The notes: generated from the letters alone by a model not told the origin. A stretch of DNA of 64,000 bases from Metallyticus violacea (GCA_030762175.1 CM060831.1:142999001-143063000), one strand, 5' to 3'; counted from the first letter of the stretch, positions 22,478 through 35,075 are shown. Numbers and translations are program-made.

Positions 22478-22680
22478 CACAACAACAACAACAACAACAA
22501 CAATAATAACAACAACAACAACAACGACGACGACGACGCACCGAGTGGAGCGCCCCAGACGGTTATGCTTGGGATGGCACCTATTCCAATTCCCGGGTTC
22601 AAATCACTGGGAGCCAACCATTCTGATTGTGCAACCGTGGCCGAGGTCGTTAAGGTGGGGACTCTTGAGCTTGCGCTTTG
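22478..22680. repeat. (CAA)n/(CGA)n tract, tRNA-like piece and family A head fragment
   Basis: (ACA)n passes to (CGA)n by about 22537. There follows a tRNA-like stretch (CACCGAGTGGAGCGCC as a possible box A; CCGGGTTCAAATC as box B) at about 22537-22620. At about 22633-22670 comes a fragment of the family A head (GTGGCCGAGGTCGTTAAGG then GGGGACTC). This looks like piled-up SINE heads. The Cys-homopolymer frames on the other strand are artefacts. Confidence 0.55.
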
Positions 22681-24514
22681 ACCGCGGCGCTGATGAGTAA
22701 GCGACCCTTCTGAGGAGCTCGAATTACTTGGAGAGCTAGTTTCTTCGGCGTCGGGGTGCTCTAACTGCAAACAACATGAGGGCACCTGGATCCTGGCCGC
22801 CAAATGTCTTAATCTCATCGCTTCCTCTAGCAGGTGCCCTCATTGGGTGGGGTACACACAACTGACCCGTCATTGAGCACGAATGCAGTATCGAAAAGTC
22901 ATCCATTGTGCCTACCAATAGAAGAGAGGACGCTAATACTTTTAAATAGCAGTAGAGGTATAAGGCCAAAATATATACAATAATAGACACGTCTTTGATT
23001 AGCTGTGATTTATACCCTATTTTTAATAATTAAATAGTTATTATTATGTAAAGAAAATTATATTTCTATGATTGTGTAACAGTCCTTTGATCAGTAATAA
23101 GACAGCTAACCTGCTTACTTGGCTTTTTTTTTGCGTGATTTTCCTTAAAATAAGTCTCGAGGCAAATGCCGGGTTGGGTCTTTCTATGGGTCCCTAAAGA
23201 AACTTTATCATAAACTCTGTCCACCATTGTCAACAAAAGCATCTATACATTCAAATTAGATATCTAAATAATAAGGCACTGCCATTTGTAAGTACAAATT
23301 GTTTTGCATATATAAACATTAACTTTTATTTCATTTATAATTAGAGCCTTATATCGAAACAAATAATAATCAAGGAGATTTTTAAATTATATGTGGTCAT
23401 ATAATTGCCTTATTTCCGACATTTTTAGGATTATAATATGAGTAACACAAAATTATTATTTACAACATGAAAATAGAATGAACATTGTTAAGTTAAATAT
23501 ATTTTGAACTAGCTCTGTTTTCCCTGTAAATCCTTTTTCTGTATTTCTGCTCAATCTTGGTATTGAAATTCCATCCTGCATAAATAACGCTGCAAAATTT
23601 GTCGAGGAACTTATAAAATTTTTCAGCTTGTGGAATATATTACAGTCACCGTTTCTTACGATTCTTAGAGTGCGTGACATTTTTTATATCCTCGGTCTGG
23701 CCGAGATTTCGTTTAGGTGTTTAAATAATTAAACATGAAATGGTTTAAATAAAACATTCACATATTCCACCTTTATCTAGTGTTTAAAATATTCATAATT
23801 GTAATTTATACTTCTATATTATCGCAGCAGAAGGCTGAATACTGCGAACTTTTACATTGTTTGAATATGCTACATTATTGTAAGCATACCATTCTTAAAG
23901 TACATGGCGGTACCTAAATGAAAAGATTAGAATATTAATTCTTAGTTTGGATTAATATTTTAATATACATACAACTTTAATATCTAAGACATCGTGAAAT
24001 AATACATGGAATTGTAAGTGCCCATAATGCCCAAAAATGCAATGCTCATAATTCCCGCGACTTTAAAATTTAGATGTTGGTATCACTGTTTCACAGACAT
24101 CTCACCTTTCAATGTTATCCCTGCCAATATAATCTCACAGATGCACTGAATACCACTAATTAACCGCACACTGAATTAAAAAAAAACTGTAAATCAGTAG
24201 TAGCTTATCCAACATACACGACAATTAAGAAGGGTGCAAATTTCAATGATATTCTTAATCACCATTTTTTCTAAATTATTTATGACAGCATGTTACACCA
24301 GGTTTGCCAACATTTCCAATACCAGCCATGGATGCAAGAAATGTGAACATTTGCTTTGTTTTGCCCAAACTCAACCAATTTGTAGTAGTAATAATAGAAC
24401 AAAATTTTCTGACGATAATTCAGAAACCAACAATGAACAAGCAAAATCGTAAACCAGGATAAAATACAAAATCGTTATTTAGCCAACTTAATTCTATGTG
24501 GCGTACACAATTAC
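22681..24514. other. No recognisable gene
   Basis: Moderately GC-rich to about 22870, then AT-rich. No gene or shared repeat was recognised. Confidence 0.5.
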
Positions 24515-24527
24515 CTTTTATGTCAGT

Positions 24528-24805
24528 TTTTTTTAGTAGTGTCTAACGCCCGTTTTTACTACTGAGACACCACATGCGCTGGGCACTGATGATACATGAG
24601 ATGAAATGATAAATTGGGGAAGGATTTATTTTTAAGGAAGGAAGCGTTCCAGGCCTAAGTTTAAGGTACCTCCCCAGCATTTGCCGGTTATGAGAACTGA
24701 GAAAAACCTGAAAAAAACCCAGTCGGGAAGGACGGTCCTGGGATTCGAACCCCAGACCTCCCGCTCACGAATCCGCGCCTTAACGACCTCAGCCACCCTG
24801 GCGGT
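24528..24805 (-). repeat. tRNA-Ser-like SINE, family A, copy A5, with TSD
   Basis: Complete minus-strand copy, with the head at the right end (CTTAACGACCTCAGCCACC) and the 3' end at the left (GTCTAACGCCCGTTTTTACTAC). Exact direct repeats CTTTTATGTCAGT at 24515-24527 and 24806-24818 give a 13-bp target duplication. Confidence 0.94.
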
Positions 24806-24818
24806 CTTTTATGTCAGT

Positions 24819-25944
24819 GACAAACACCGGAAGTTCATACTTATTTTGAAAACAAAGGGGAATTTTCATTACGGTTAACGTTTGATTTCATGAATTTGTA
24901 ATTTCCACATTTAACAGCTGAACGCTAATCACATATGTTAGTTACGGTGTTAGAAGCGACATCACATGTATTCATTGAGAAATAAAGCACACTCAGAGAG
25001 GGTTTAGAAGTATAGGCAAGTCATCATAAAAAATAAAGACATTAAAAAGTTACAAAAGTAAAATTTAAAAAATTAACTACAATCATTAACTAGTCAAATG
25101 GGAACACAACAATAAAATTCACTGTTCAGCACTAGTGAATCACGAATAGGATTTATTAAGCAGTCTCCGAATTAGCAATAAAATATGACGTCATCACATC
25201 CGCATCCTACTTGACCCTCTCGGAAAGTGAGTTCAATTGGAGTTGATCGATTGCTTTCCCAAACGAGCCCTTGTCTCGCAGAAGTCGAAACAGCTCTTGA
25301 AGGCGATGCGCCGCCATGCATTGCCATTTTATGTAGATCAGAACAGGCCACCACCGAAATGCATATATACCTTGAGGGGGTCAACAGAGGAAGCGTATAA
25401 TTCACTCCAACTCCTCCCTTTGTGGCAGTCTCTTCTTGCGATACAGACTGGGCACTCTTATTGTTCTCGTGGAGGGTAGAACGGCCGACAACATCCCTAA
25501 CGTCTCGTTTCATTTCTGTATTACATGAGCGCCCAAAATGTGTATAACACAAAGTTGTTGAACACGAGGGCTTAGCGGTGATACTTTCGCTTGTGCAGCA
25601 GTGAAAACACTACTAACGCCCTCGACAACTCTTGGCTTGCAATTAGTAAGCATTTGGTCTGAAAATATTAAAGAGAAGCATTCTCTTGAAATAAAATGCT
25701 TTTAATCTCATTCTACGAAGAGGAAACTACCTACTTGTTAAAACAATCCAGAAACTAAGACCTTTAAAATGAATACTGAGGGGGCTGCTGTTGAAAAATC
25801 GTTATTTTAGTATAAATTATTTAATGGATGGAAGAAATTAATATAACCTTCATTAATTCGCTTCAAAAATTATAAAAAGAATTAATTATAATATGAAGTA
25901 TAAATAATTATAAGCTTTGTAGTTAAGGGATCAAACTCCTAAAA
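24819..25944. other. Unassigned, with a GC-richer island at about 25190-25560
   Basis: A 126-codon minus-strand frame (25552-25172) covers a GC-richer island. Its translation (Cys- and Ser-rich, with no motif I recognise) has no relative I can name, and a plus-strand frame (25237-25479) overlaps it. A TATA-like GCATATATACC lies at 25361-25371. It could be a promoter-like or conserved non-coding block, or a fortuitous frame. Confidence 0.35.
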
Positions 25945-26124
25945 ACCGCCACGGGTGACCGAGGTCGTTAAGGCGCTGACTCGTCAGCGGGAGGTGTGGG
26001 GTTCGAATCTCACCAGGACCGTTCTCCCTGACTGGGTTTTTTTCCAGGTTTTCCTCCTCATTCCTCATAACTGGCAAATGCCGGGGAGGTACCCTAAACT
26101 TAGGCCTGGAACGTTTCCTTCCTT

Positions 26125-26165
<41 letters not shown>

Positions 26166-26247
26166 TTTGCCAATTTATAATTTCCTCTTATAAGTGTCCA
26201 CCGCCTGTGGTGCCTCTGTAGCAAAAACGGGCGTTAAACACCATTCA
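25945..26247 (+). repeat. tRNA-Ser-like SINE, family A, copy A6, with internal (TA)n
   Basis: The head GGGTGACCGAGGTCGTTAAGG and box B TGGGGTTCGAATCTC are followed by the body through AAACTTAGGCCTGGAACG. A (TA)n run at about 26128-26163 has expanded in the A-rich part of the body after CCTTCCTTAAAA. The 3' end is AAAAACGGGCGTTAAACACC followed by (ATTC)n. Confidence 0.92.
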
Positions 26248-28321
26248 TTCATTTCGGATAGCTTTGTACATTCCAAGCGACAATACATCATATGGTGATT
26301 TGATTAGAAAGTATAATCAATACACTTTCAATCGTATCTTAGATTTTTCGTGTTGTTCGTTGTTCGCGAGAAAAATTTAGTTACCATGACTTATAACTTA
26401 TTTCTCGTGTACTGCGCATTTTTATTAATACTGTCAGGTAATCGTTGATGAAGAAATGAATCATCAAGCACAATTTTGGAATTTAACAGACAGAGCATAA
26501 AATATATGCATCAGAAGAAAATAGTAATTTAATCAATTTATATTGTTTTTGTATTTTAAATACTCAAATGCTTTTAATACTTATATGAAAAATAATGTAG
26601 TTAGAATAGAACAATATAGCTGAAAATAATAAAAGTTGAAACTTGAGAATGGGTACGCAACACAAGTTAAAGTTTTAAGCTCATGTAAAAAACAAAAGAG
26701 TGAATAAAAACATTATTAGGATATGATGTGACACCGTTAATAGCTAGTATCCCAATCCACACACCTCAAAAAAAAAGAAAGGACATATACTTTTATGCTG
26801 AAATCACACCAAGGACAAAATGGCAGCGTAGTGTGCTGATGTCATGGTCGTACCAACAGCAAGAAATGCACCAAATGAACAAAAACCACAGTCATGGTCA
26901 TTGAAATTCAAATCTGTAGGCATAGCCTATGCGATATGCGAACAATCAATATACGCTTTCCAATTGTGCGATACAATGCATTACATAGCACCGCACAGAA
27001 TCACGGAATAAATGGTAAAGTTCAGTAAGGCAAATTTCTTTCACTAAACTTTAGCAAACGCCTAACCTAACCTAACCTAACCGGACCCTAACGTAAGCGA
27101 GTGTTCGTTTTACAAGGATCATCGCAAAATTTAAACCTAACTTACGGGTTAAAATTTAAGTTCCCTTTAAGTTTAAAAATTATATTAGGGGACTTAACGG
27201 TACTTTTATGCCTGTTTCTAAGCCTATTTCTAAAATTTCGTTGCACCACAAATGATATAACTGTTGAAAACTCTCAAAAATGACGAACCGCTAAAAATGA
27301 TGCGTAGATCCGTCCTGGTAGGGGAAAAGGTAGATACCGAACATGCAGATGTGGTATTTTGCTATAGTAATAATCCAAAGTCTAATTCTAAACCACAAAT
27401 TGTTCACATTGTTCTTAAATAATGTCTCCACTAACTTTCTGTTATTTTAGGTAAATTAAACTTTAAACTTGCAGTTGGGATGATTGCTAATGAAAAGTTA
27501 AAGAACTGGACTTTCAGAAATAATCTAAAAAAATAAAAATAAACACACAAATAATGTAATAAATATTTTGAATAGCAATATGTTCTTCAAAGGCAATAAA
27601 CAAGTGAAGGTGGCGAAAGTAAACATTGAATTTCCAAGGTAACGTTATGTAGAAAAACAGTTGAAATATAGCACGAGAAAAAAAAAAGAGAAAAGGAAAA
27701 TTAGTGAGAATGCTATATTAACAAAGGGACATACGATTAATAACAACAAAATAATAAAAATTAACATGAAAACTTTACATCCAGTAGTATAATCGCTTTA
27801 TGAAAAAATAAAATAATAATAAATGCAACTACCTCTCTATTTCTAAAACAACTTCAGGTATATAACTCGGCAACGAAACAAGTGTTAACACATCATCAAA
27901 AGTCCTACAATAGGATAGGGTATGTTGGACAACCAGCAAGTGAGACTTGCTTTTAACGGAGCGCCTATGATTGTTAATACGCAGTGAGACAACAATAGAA
28001 GTTAAGCAAATATAAAATACTTTACAAAGCATAAAACATATACAATATTCTTGGAGGAACAGTAAGCAAACGAAGTATTCTTTAAATTCTCTCACTACTT
28101 TGGAGTTTTGGAACTATTGACATGGGGTAATAATTACCGCACTGACTTTGCATTGGTGTTGGCTTAGGTATGAGTCCGCGACAGGCAAGGGCAATTGGTT
28201 TGGAGATAGAAAAATAAGGCAAGAGAAATTACTCTATTACTCTATACTAGATGAATCAAGCAAGAACTTTTAGATTCGAATCAAAGCATAAATATATCAA
28301 TATATTTCACCCTTACTTTTG
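26248..28321. other. No recognised gene; holds a telomere-like array
   Basis: AT-rich DNA. Short open frames (27101-27283 +, 27829-28095 -) match nothing recognised. The only distinct structure is the CCTAA array, listed separately. Confidence 0.5.
27061..27082. repeat. Interstitial (CCTAA)n telomere-like array
   Basis: Four perfect CCTAA units plus a partial fifth (CC), the complement of the TTAGG unit that forms telomeres in most insects. At about 22 bp it is very short and may be a chance tract or the footprint of break repair. Confidence 0.75.
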
Positions 28322-28768
28322 ATTATTAGGGGCGGTGGAGGATATATGGTGTTTTAACCTTGCTCATGGCTGGCCGTTTTGTCCTACCCCCCCAGTGAGG
28401 GCACATGCGGGAGAAAGGTTGAGACAAGGGAGACATCGAAATGTGAGACACGAACGTAAACGGGGTCCCTAACATTGTTCCCATATAGAACATCCCGACG
28501 CCAGCGGAGTCCCTTAGAAGGGCCGCTTCCATACCAGAAACCTTTCTAAAGTGCAAGCCACCGTTACAGCGCGCCAACCTTCGTCCTGGCCTTTCGATCT
28601 TGTAACAAAACCAAGGAATAAAGTTAAATAAAATGGAAGAAAGGGAAAGATTTAACTCAGTATTCGCCTAAGTTACCAAAACCACGAAAATGACTGGTCC
28701 CAAGGGATTTGAACCCCCCAAATTCGAGTTGCAAGTGTTACCGCCTGAGCCAACCCGCTTGGTTATCT
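28322..28768 (-). repeat. Family D tRNA-derived SINE-like repeat, fullest copy
   Basis: Read on minus, a head at the right end shows box A-like GGGTTGGCTCAGGCGG and box B GGGTTCAAATCCC. It is followed after a spacer by a GC-richer body (AAGGTTTCTGG, GGAACAATGTTAGG, ACGGCCAGCCATGAGC as landmarks). A second copy of the body lies at 42990-43262 and a fragment at 14960-15030. The parent tRNA is uncertain. The open frame at 28326-28577 (-) lies inside the repeat and is not a gene. Confidence 0.65.
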
Positions 28769-30011
28769 CATCCTTGGTAATGCTGCAAGAGGTTCTCTCT
28801 TGACAGAATTTCAAGCATTCCATGTTACTTGTCAGAATATAAATATACTGGGAAACTGCCTTCGAAAGGAAAGGAAAAGTGTGCAAAGCGGATTAAGAAC
28901 CCTACTAATGTGGGTATCCAAAAACCTGTAAAGGGTTTGAACTTTTCAAAACTACACAGAAAGTGACTGTCTAGCCTTAGAAAAATTTTAACATGCAAGA
29001 TGGCAAAAAATGTTACTTCTATACGCCAAAGAAATCAATAATAGGAAGATAATTTTTCAGTTTGGAAACTTTATCTAGAGAGCATTAAAAGCATATGAGA
29101 ATAATTAAAGAAAACATGTGCAAAATCCGGAGGCCAAATAAACATTTAGCTATATACAAGATTAAAGGAAAAATAAAAATTCATTATTTTTTAAACGGTT
29201 TTGGACCCAGAATTATATATTTTATTTTTGTATTAGCATATAGCAGCACACCATTTACCGAACTTGAACATCTAAATAACAAATTTATTTATGCAATTGA
29301 AGATGTTTATATTTTAATTTGGGTTCAGAAATTAAATGCACATACTGTATAAATCAACATGTATCTGTATAATATTTTAGAAATGCTATAATAATCATGT
29401 AAACTTTTCTCGATAAAAGTGGCAGAACTGCTATTTGTTTATGTTACTTTTAAGAGTTCTAAGAATATTTTATCACCCACTGGTACTTAATTTTTATATT
29501 ATGGAGCATGTATAATGTAAATTTGATTGTACGTAAATTTGCAAGTGCATTTTGTTGTTCTGGATGTGTGTAACATTCTTACATCACGTCGTGTTAATAA
29601 TAAAGACTCTGCCTTTGAAACAATCAGTTCTTTATGATTTCCATGTTGAAATATCTAGTATGTTAAGCTTTTGTTTATCTATCATTTTATAATATAGAGT
29701 AGATTTTTTTAAGATTTAGATAAAAGGAATTTTTCGCAAAAAAAAAAAAAAAAAAAAACAATTTTGAGTCCAAAACTTAGAGCCCACTATATCCTCGAAA
29801 AGATGTTCAAATGCCCCTTAATAGAAAATTCCTGCAAGTGAGTGAAGTTAAAAGATTTATGAAGAGTCAATTTTTTTATTTATTATTTCCTACTTTTTGT
29901 CTTATGCCACTTAAAGCAGTCTCATGGTACTTACTGAAGTAACATTGTTGCATTGATACGATTTTTCTTATTTATGTATTCGCTGTGTTTTTTTTTTTTT
30001 TTTTTTTATTT
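28769..30011. other. No recognisable gene; poly-A and poly-T runs
   Basis: AT-rich sequence. A poly-A run lies at about 29740-29758 and a poly-T run at about 29990-30007. No gene was recognised. Confidence 0.5.
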
Positions 30012-30254
30012 ATATGGTTTATTTACTGGTGTTCTTTAATAGCTCTGTTCACCAGCATCCCATTCAATTCAGGACCGAAAATTTTTCTCAAAGGTCTCTT
30101 TTTTTCATACTTGAAGTTCGTTTACATGCCGTAAATCTACAACACGGGAAGCATGGTTTTGCTTCCCTTCCGAAGGAAGCCATACTTAGGATTTTTATGC
30201 CCGAAACTTGGGTATATGAGACAAGTATGGTTACCACTAGACCACCAGGATCGA
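30012..30254 (-). repeat. Family B SINE copy B5
   Basis: Minus-strand copy. The left end TTTATTTACTGGTGTTCTTTAATAG corresponds to the family 3' end, the blocks GCCGTAAATCTACAACACGGG and CCTTCCGAAGGAAGCC are present, and the head ends at CACCAGGATCGA. A deletion removes part of the stretch between CCCGAAA and the anticodon region, including box B. Confidence 0.85.
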
Positions 30255-30664
30255 CCTTCGTGATGTTGAAGAAAATATTACAAGCCATCTTAATAAAACT
30301 TAAATTATTTATTTGAAAGAACATTTGAGCGGCATTCTTCGCTATTTTAGACAAATTTTTATGTGTGATTGTATAAAACGTATTTTTTTTACCCTCTTTA
30401 TTTTTATATCACACAATTTACATCGAATGACTTCTCCCTCTTGTGTGAAATACTCACTGGCAGATACTTGTGGACCTTGATTCCTTTACTTTGGCCATGA
30501 GATCATGACACATAACTTACTCATGTATTGCAATACAATGCACTTTACGTGGAAAACTAGTTCCTATGATGCGTGAATAAGGCGCTTGGATAAACGGTGT
30601 AATGACTCAAGCAGCTTCTCTCTGTATGCAGTTAAGCTGAAACCACCCGCATCCCTTCTTCTGG
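30255..30664. other. No recognisable gene
   Basis: AT-rich spacer between SINE B5 and element E2. Nothing was recognised. Confidence 0.5.
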
Positions 30665-31683
30665 ACCCTTTTCCACAAAAGTATGGTCTAACACATACAA
30701 GTGTATTAGGTACAACTCCTTGTAAAGTACGGCCTTGTAACTTTCTGTTCCACGAAAGAAGTGCAACACTTGTAAAGTATCAGTAAAAAGTTGCAAGTGA
30801 CGTCATATAAGAGCAAGGTGTAGGAACAGCTGTTTGTCATACGTCGCCATACCTTGAATGAGGTTATGTTCACTCTTTAGGGAGTTTTAATGTACAGAGC
30901 GGATTATTGTCATCCCTACTAAATGGGTCTAGTGTTTTAACTCAGATATAATAATAATAATTTAAATATTTTGGTATGCATTTATGGATATTCAAGCATA
31001 ATAATCCATTATAAGACGACGGTTCCTCAGAGCTACATTTAGGAGCATCAATTTCAGTTATCGAGAGATGGCAGAAGAATCGAGCTTCCCGATTGTCGAT
31101 CATTTATTTTATTAGTTAATTGGATCATTTATATAGCTTGACAATCACGTTCTCATTATAGGGAAAATTGGGGAGATTGTATTAAAAGAGATAACTTTAA
31201 AAGAGAATGAAGAATGAAAAGAAATTATTTTCATGGCATGTAGCAAGAGCCTTAAAAATACATTAACTAAGATGCTGGTCTGAAATATGCACTGGGAGCA
31301 GGAAACGTGAATATCAATCCTAAGTCGTACTTTATTTGCACTTAACCTAACTTTATTATTTTACACAAATACTTATTTATTGTTTTTATACATATTCCTA
31401 CTCATTATTATTATCATACTTAGCACATTTAGGTCAACTGACTCCCAAAATCATTAAAAAGATAATGAATTTTGTGCTGGTATTTGAAGTTCCTATACTT
31501 GTAAATAAATTTATACAAATTACCAGTGCTCCAATACTTCCGTGGAACGGAACAACTTAAATGCACTTGTAAACTTGGAAGTACAACGTTGTAAAGTACA
31601 AGTGTAGAAAAAACTTTGTGGAAAAGGATTTTAGTAATAATTACACGTTACCAGTGTATACACTTGTAATGTATTAGATCATA
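30665..31683. mobile_element. Terminal-inverted-repeat element E2 (second copy of E1)
   Basis: Direct-orientation relative of 7816-8771. The left end CCCTTTTCCACAAAAGTATGG is intact. The right end is homologous through CACTTGTAATGTATTAGATC but lacks the last part of the terminal repeat seen in E1. Shared interior landmarks are GCCTTGTAACTTTCTGTTCCACGAA, GTGACGTCATATAAGAGCAAG and GAGATGGCAGAAGAATCGAGC. CACTTGTAAAGTA-type motifs recur near both ends, as is usual for transposase-binding subterminal repeats. Confidence 0.7.
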
Positions 31684-33280
31684 ATAACTATGCATGGTCA
31701 TAGTTTCGCTGTCTGGTTATAATTATTGTCTTGTAAAAACAACTTATGGAATATTTTATCTTTTTGAAGTAATAAATATATTCTGGGTTACGTTTGCATC
31801 TCTCGTCCTGATTTTTGGTGAGTGATTGGTATTTTATAATGAAAAGAGAACACGTTTATTTCTTTTCATACCAGTGTAATGCAAATTATCAAAAGAGCTC
31901 CAAGAAACGATGTTCGTCACCCTCTTCTTTGCTGTCTAGGAACCTGAATCAACCCTGCATCATTTGTGCACCCCTGAAGAGAAATCTGGCTTCTTAATGT
32001 CCCTCAAGTCAAAGAAGAGGGTGGTGGGGATGGTATAAACCTGAAGCGTTTTTAATATTACTCACACCGATTCACCTGCCAGCGGCTGGAGTAGTGGCAG
32101 GGGGGAACGTAATATACCACACGGCATGAAGAGAGGCGAGCTTTACGTAAAGTGGCCGCTCCGGGGTTCACACGCAGCGTTCCGCTATAAATCAGCCTTA
32201 ATAACAGGCCTGCTGGGTGTTAGCGGTCACCGATTGACTTCTTCCAGAATCTTGTACCACGAAATAAATAAAGCAGACCACGGATTTATGAGGACGAAAA
32301 CGAGAGACTAATTAGAGGGCAAGATAACGAGCACTTGATGAGTCTCCCTTTTCTCCTGACAAAAGCGACCCGATCCAGTCCATAATGAATTAACATGCCA
32401 AGGTAGGTGAACTGGAAATATTGCAGATCAAGTTGGCACTTTAAATATCATACTCTTTACATTCCCATTAATATGGCAACTAAAGCAACAAAATCTAATG
32501 ACAACTGAATAATGTTGATCGAAGAACCTCTTTTCTTAACATGTCAGTCGTTAAATCAATGCGTATTTTAAACCCAGTATTCACCAGGAAGTTAGTGTTT
32601 AGTACTCGCGTATTAATAAGAAAGAAAATACAAGACATCAATACGTATTAGGTTGTTTGCAAATGAATTGCACTTCATATGTATGTCTATAGTCTTAAAC
32701 TTTACAGGATTTTCATTGTAAAACTTCACAGTGTGAATAACTATCTATTTAACATCATAAATAAAAACACGTCAATTAAAATATTGAGGGGGAAGTTTAA
32801 AATCAATGTTGACAACATTTTCGGAACACTATTCGTACCTTTTGATGCTCAAATGTTTAAAGAAGATGCAGTTGCTATGCTCTCTTTTGTTTATATCGTT
32901 ACCTGGCAACCTGAACTGTTGTTACATACAGCATACACGTACTTACAATAGACATGGCTTGGGAATTTCGCGGTATCGAATTCTGAGTGTGCATGTCACG
33001 AAATGACTGTACTGCATGTACTCATCTCCAGATGCAATAATTGAATACAAACCCAGAGTATTAATTCCTAGTTTTTAAATAAATTAAACAGGTACCAGAT
33101 ATATGTATGCCATCGATAACCTAATATTAGTTATTGTCAAATATAAGCGTTCCGAAATATTTACTTGCATCCGCAAACCATTATTGAAACAAATACCCTT
33201 GCTACCATTGAAACTTAAAGTCATCGGATTGGTGGCGGTTGGCGATTATGTTTTGGCACTACTTGCTCTTGTGAAAAAGT
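31684..33280. other. Unassigned, with a GC-richer block at about 32000-32330
   Basis: The block 32000-32330 is markedly richer in G+C (for example CTGCCAGCGGCTGG and AGTGGCCGCTCCGGGG) and is open in one frame (32126-32311 +). Neither the protein nor the DNA resembles anything I know. Flanks are AT-rich and empty. Confidence 0.35.
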
Positions 33281-33389
33281 CGGTCCTGGTGATCTAGTGG
33301 TAACCGTACTTGCCTCATAGACCCAATATCGCGGGTTCAATACCGGCCATGAATATTTTCGGGGATAAAAATCTTAAATACGGCTTGCC
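33281..33389 (+). repeat. Family B SINE copy B6, 3'-truncated
   Basis: The tRNA-like head GGTCCTGGTGATCTAGTGG with GCGGGTTCAATACCGG is followed by the first body block (TTTTCGGGGATAAAAATC, then TACGGCTTGCC). Everything beyond about 33389 is lost. Confidence 0.85.
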
Positions 33390-33603
33390 TGCGACTATTT
33401 TCTGGTTAGACATTTGAACAGGTTATGTCAATAACACAATTTTTGGTGCTGAGTTAAATTCCTCTGAATAATTCTGAGCAAATTACCCTAGAAGTTCCAA
33501 GTTCATACTTTTTCACAAATGGAAAATCTTAAAAATATTGAAAAGTGTTCCGTTGAATAATAATAAACACTGATAATAAAACAAATCGCGAGATCCTTTT
33601 CCC

Positions 33604-33656
<53 letters not shown>

Positions 33657-34484
33657 TATTATTATTATTATTATAGGTTATGTTAGGCTGTTCATAAGAT
33701 AGTAAAATGCTGTCAAGCAAATGAATACAGAAAAAATTAACAAATCGGAGTGTTCTATAGTGAAATTTGCTCTCAGATAATTGCTTATTTTTATATAATA
33801 ATTTTGGAGAACCTCACTCGTATCTCTTTACGACATTCTTCTTTCCTTCCCCTACTTTATTATTAAGTAATGGATATCATATTGTAAAGTAGCTATAAAT
33901 AAAGCTCGGAAGACGTAATAAACGTCTTTTCAGAGATCTGTCATTTCTGATTATTATAAAACTTGCTCGTTAGCTTCTTAAACTAAGTGATCTTTGGAAT
34001 ACCAGAAACGTTGTAGTTCGAAAACTTTGATATACTTTCTCAGCTAAACATAAAGCAGGAGAAAAGGAAATAATAACAATGCTTAAAATGCCTCATCGTC
34101 ATTCAGAAATCATCAATAAACAATCAAAACCGAAATGTCAGAATTAAAATATGATTTACCCATCTTAACTAATGTGGTGTGCTACATAATTGCTTTTTAT
34201 TTTAGTAATAAATAGTGGAATCTGTCTATTTGAAAAGATTAAGTGCATTTCCGATTCAGTTAACGTTTTAATTAATGAACCTGCAATGTCTACGTTTAAC
34301 GGATGTTCATTAAACAACTGTGTTAGCCGCGACATCAGATAGATTCATTAACAAGTATACTCAATCGTAACAACATCAAAGGTACCGTCCCTACTGTGCT
34401 GCTATTTGAATTGAGACAAAATAAAACCATAAAAAACACAGAACGTAATGTTATAGCAGTGTTCTGGTAATAAAATGTTTCAAT
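33390..34484. other. No recognisable gene
   Basis: AT-rich sequence. A (ATC)n/(ATT)n microsatellite is listed separately. Nothing else was recognised. Confidence 0.5.
33606..33672. repeat. (ATC)n passing into (ATT)n
   Basis: About 16 ATC triplets are followed by about six ATT triplets. The Asp/Asn homopolymer frame on the minus strand is an artefact of this tract. Confidence 0.93.
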
Positions 34485-34665
34485 ACCGTACAAGAAAGGA
34501 CATAATGTAAGTGGATTAGGCAAGAGTTTAGAAAATTCGTTGCATTACTGTATAATTAATAATTGTAGTGTTATCCAAAATAAATTGTGTTTTCATTCCA
34601 CAGCTATATGAGTTATTTTTTATACTGTCTAAATTCAAACAACAAAAATAACAGACCAATTTATC
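34485..34665 (+). repeat. Diverged direct repeat S1
   Basis: TACAAGAAAG, ATGTAAG, then CAAAATAAATTGTGTTTT, CACAGCTA and TCTAAATTCAAA follow the same order and spacing as blocks at 45825-46000. Identity looks well below that of the SINE copies. No terminal structure is evident. Confidence 0.4.
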
Positions 34666-34915
34666 AAGCAGCTATAGAAGACATAAAAGAATAGCAGTTG
34701 CCATTTAAAACATTTCAAAGTGTGTGGGTAGGGGCTGCGAGTGAGGTAGTGAAACCTAAAATTTAATCAACCAATTCTTAAACCTCTTTTAAACAATATA
34801 TGATTTGACATTTTTGTTTCAATTAAATTTATATATTCGAAGTTTCGAAATAAAAAACTGCATTGTGTGAAAAAGTACTGTAATTCTAAAGTTGAATATA
34901 AACAGATGACTCGTG

Positions 34916-34946
<31 letters not shown>

Positions 34947-35075
34947 TCCTGTTGCTACAAAGAAAGTTGAACCAAATAACCAAATATTATATACAATATA
35001 AAAGAAAAATAAAAATAAAGTAACACTATTAACAATGTAACAAATTAACAGTAATTATAATAGTACAAAAGGATA
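34666..35075. other. AT-rich spacer with a (TA)n tract
   Basis: Contains a (TA)n run at about 34924-34947 and otherwise A-rich DNA. No gene was recognised. Confidence 0.55.

Noticed and set aside
22456..22818. 120-codon minus-strand frame with a poly-Leu end
   Set aside because: It runs through SINE head fragments and a triplet tract and has no independent coding support.
25172..25552. 126-codon minus-strand frame as a gene
   Set aside because: It is the longest or near-longest frame in its area, but its composition is unlike a folded protein, an overlapping plus-strand frame exists, and no splice sites or family match were recognised. Kept only as a GC-rich island.
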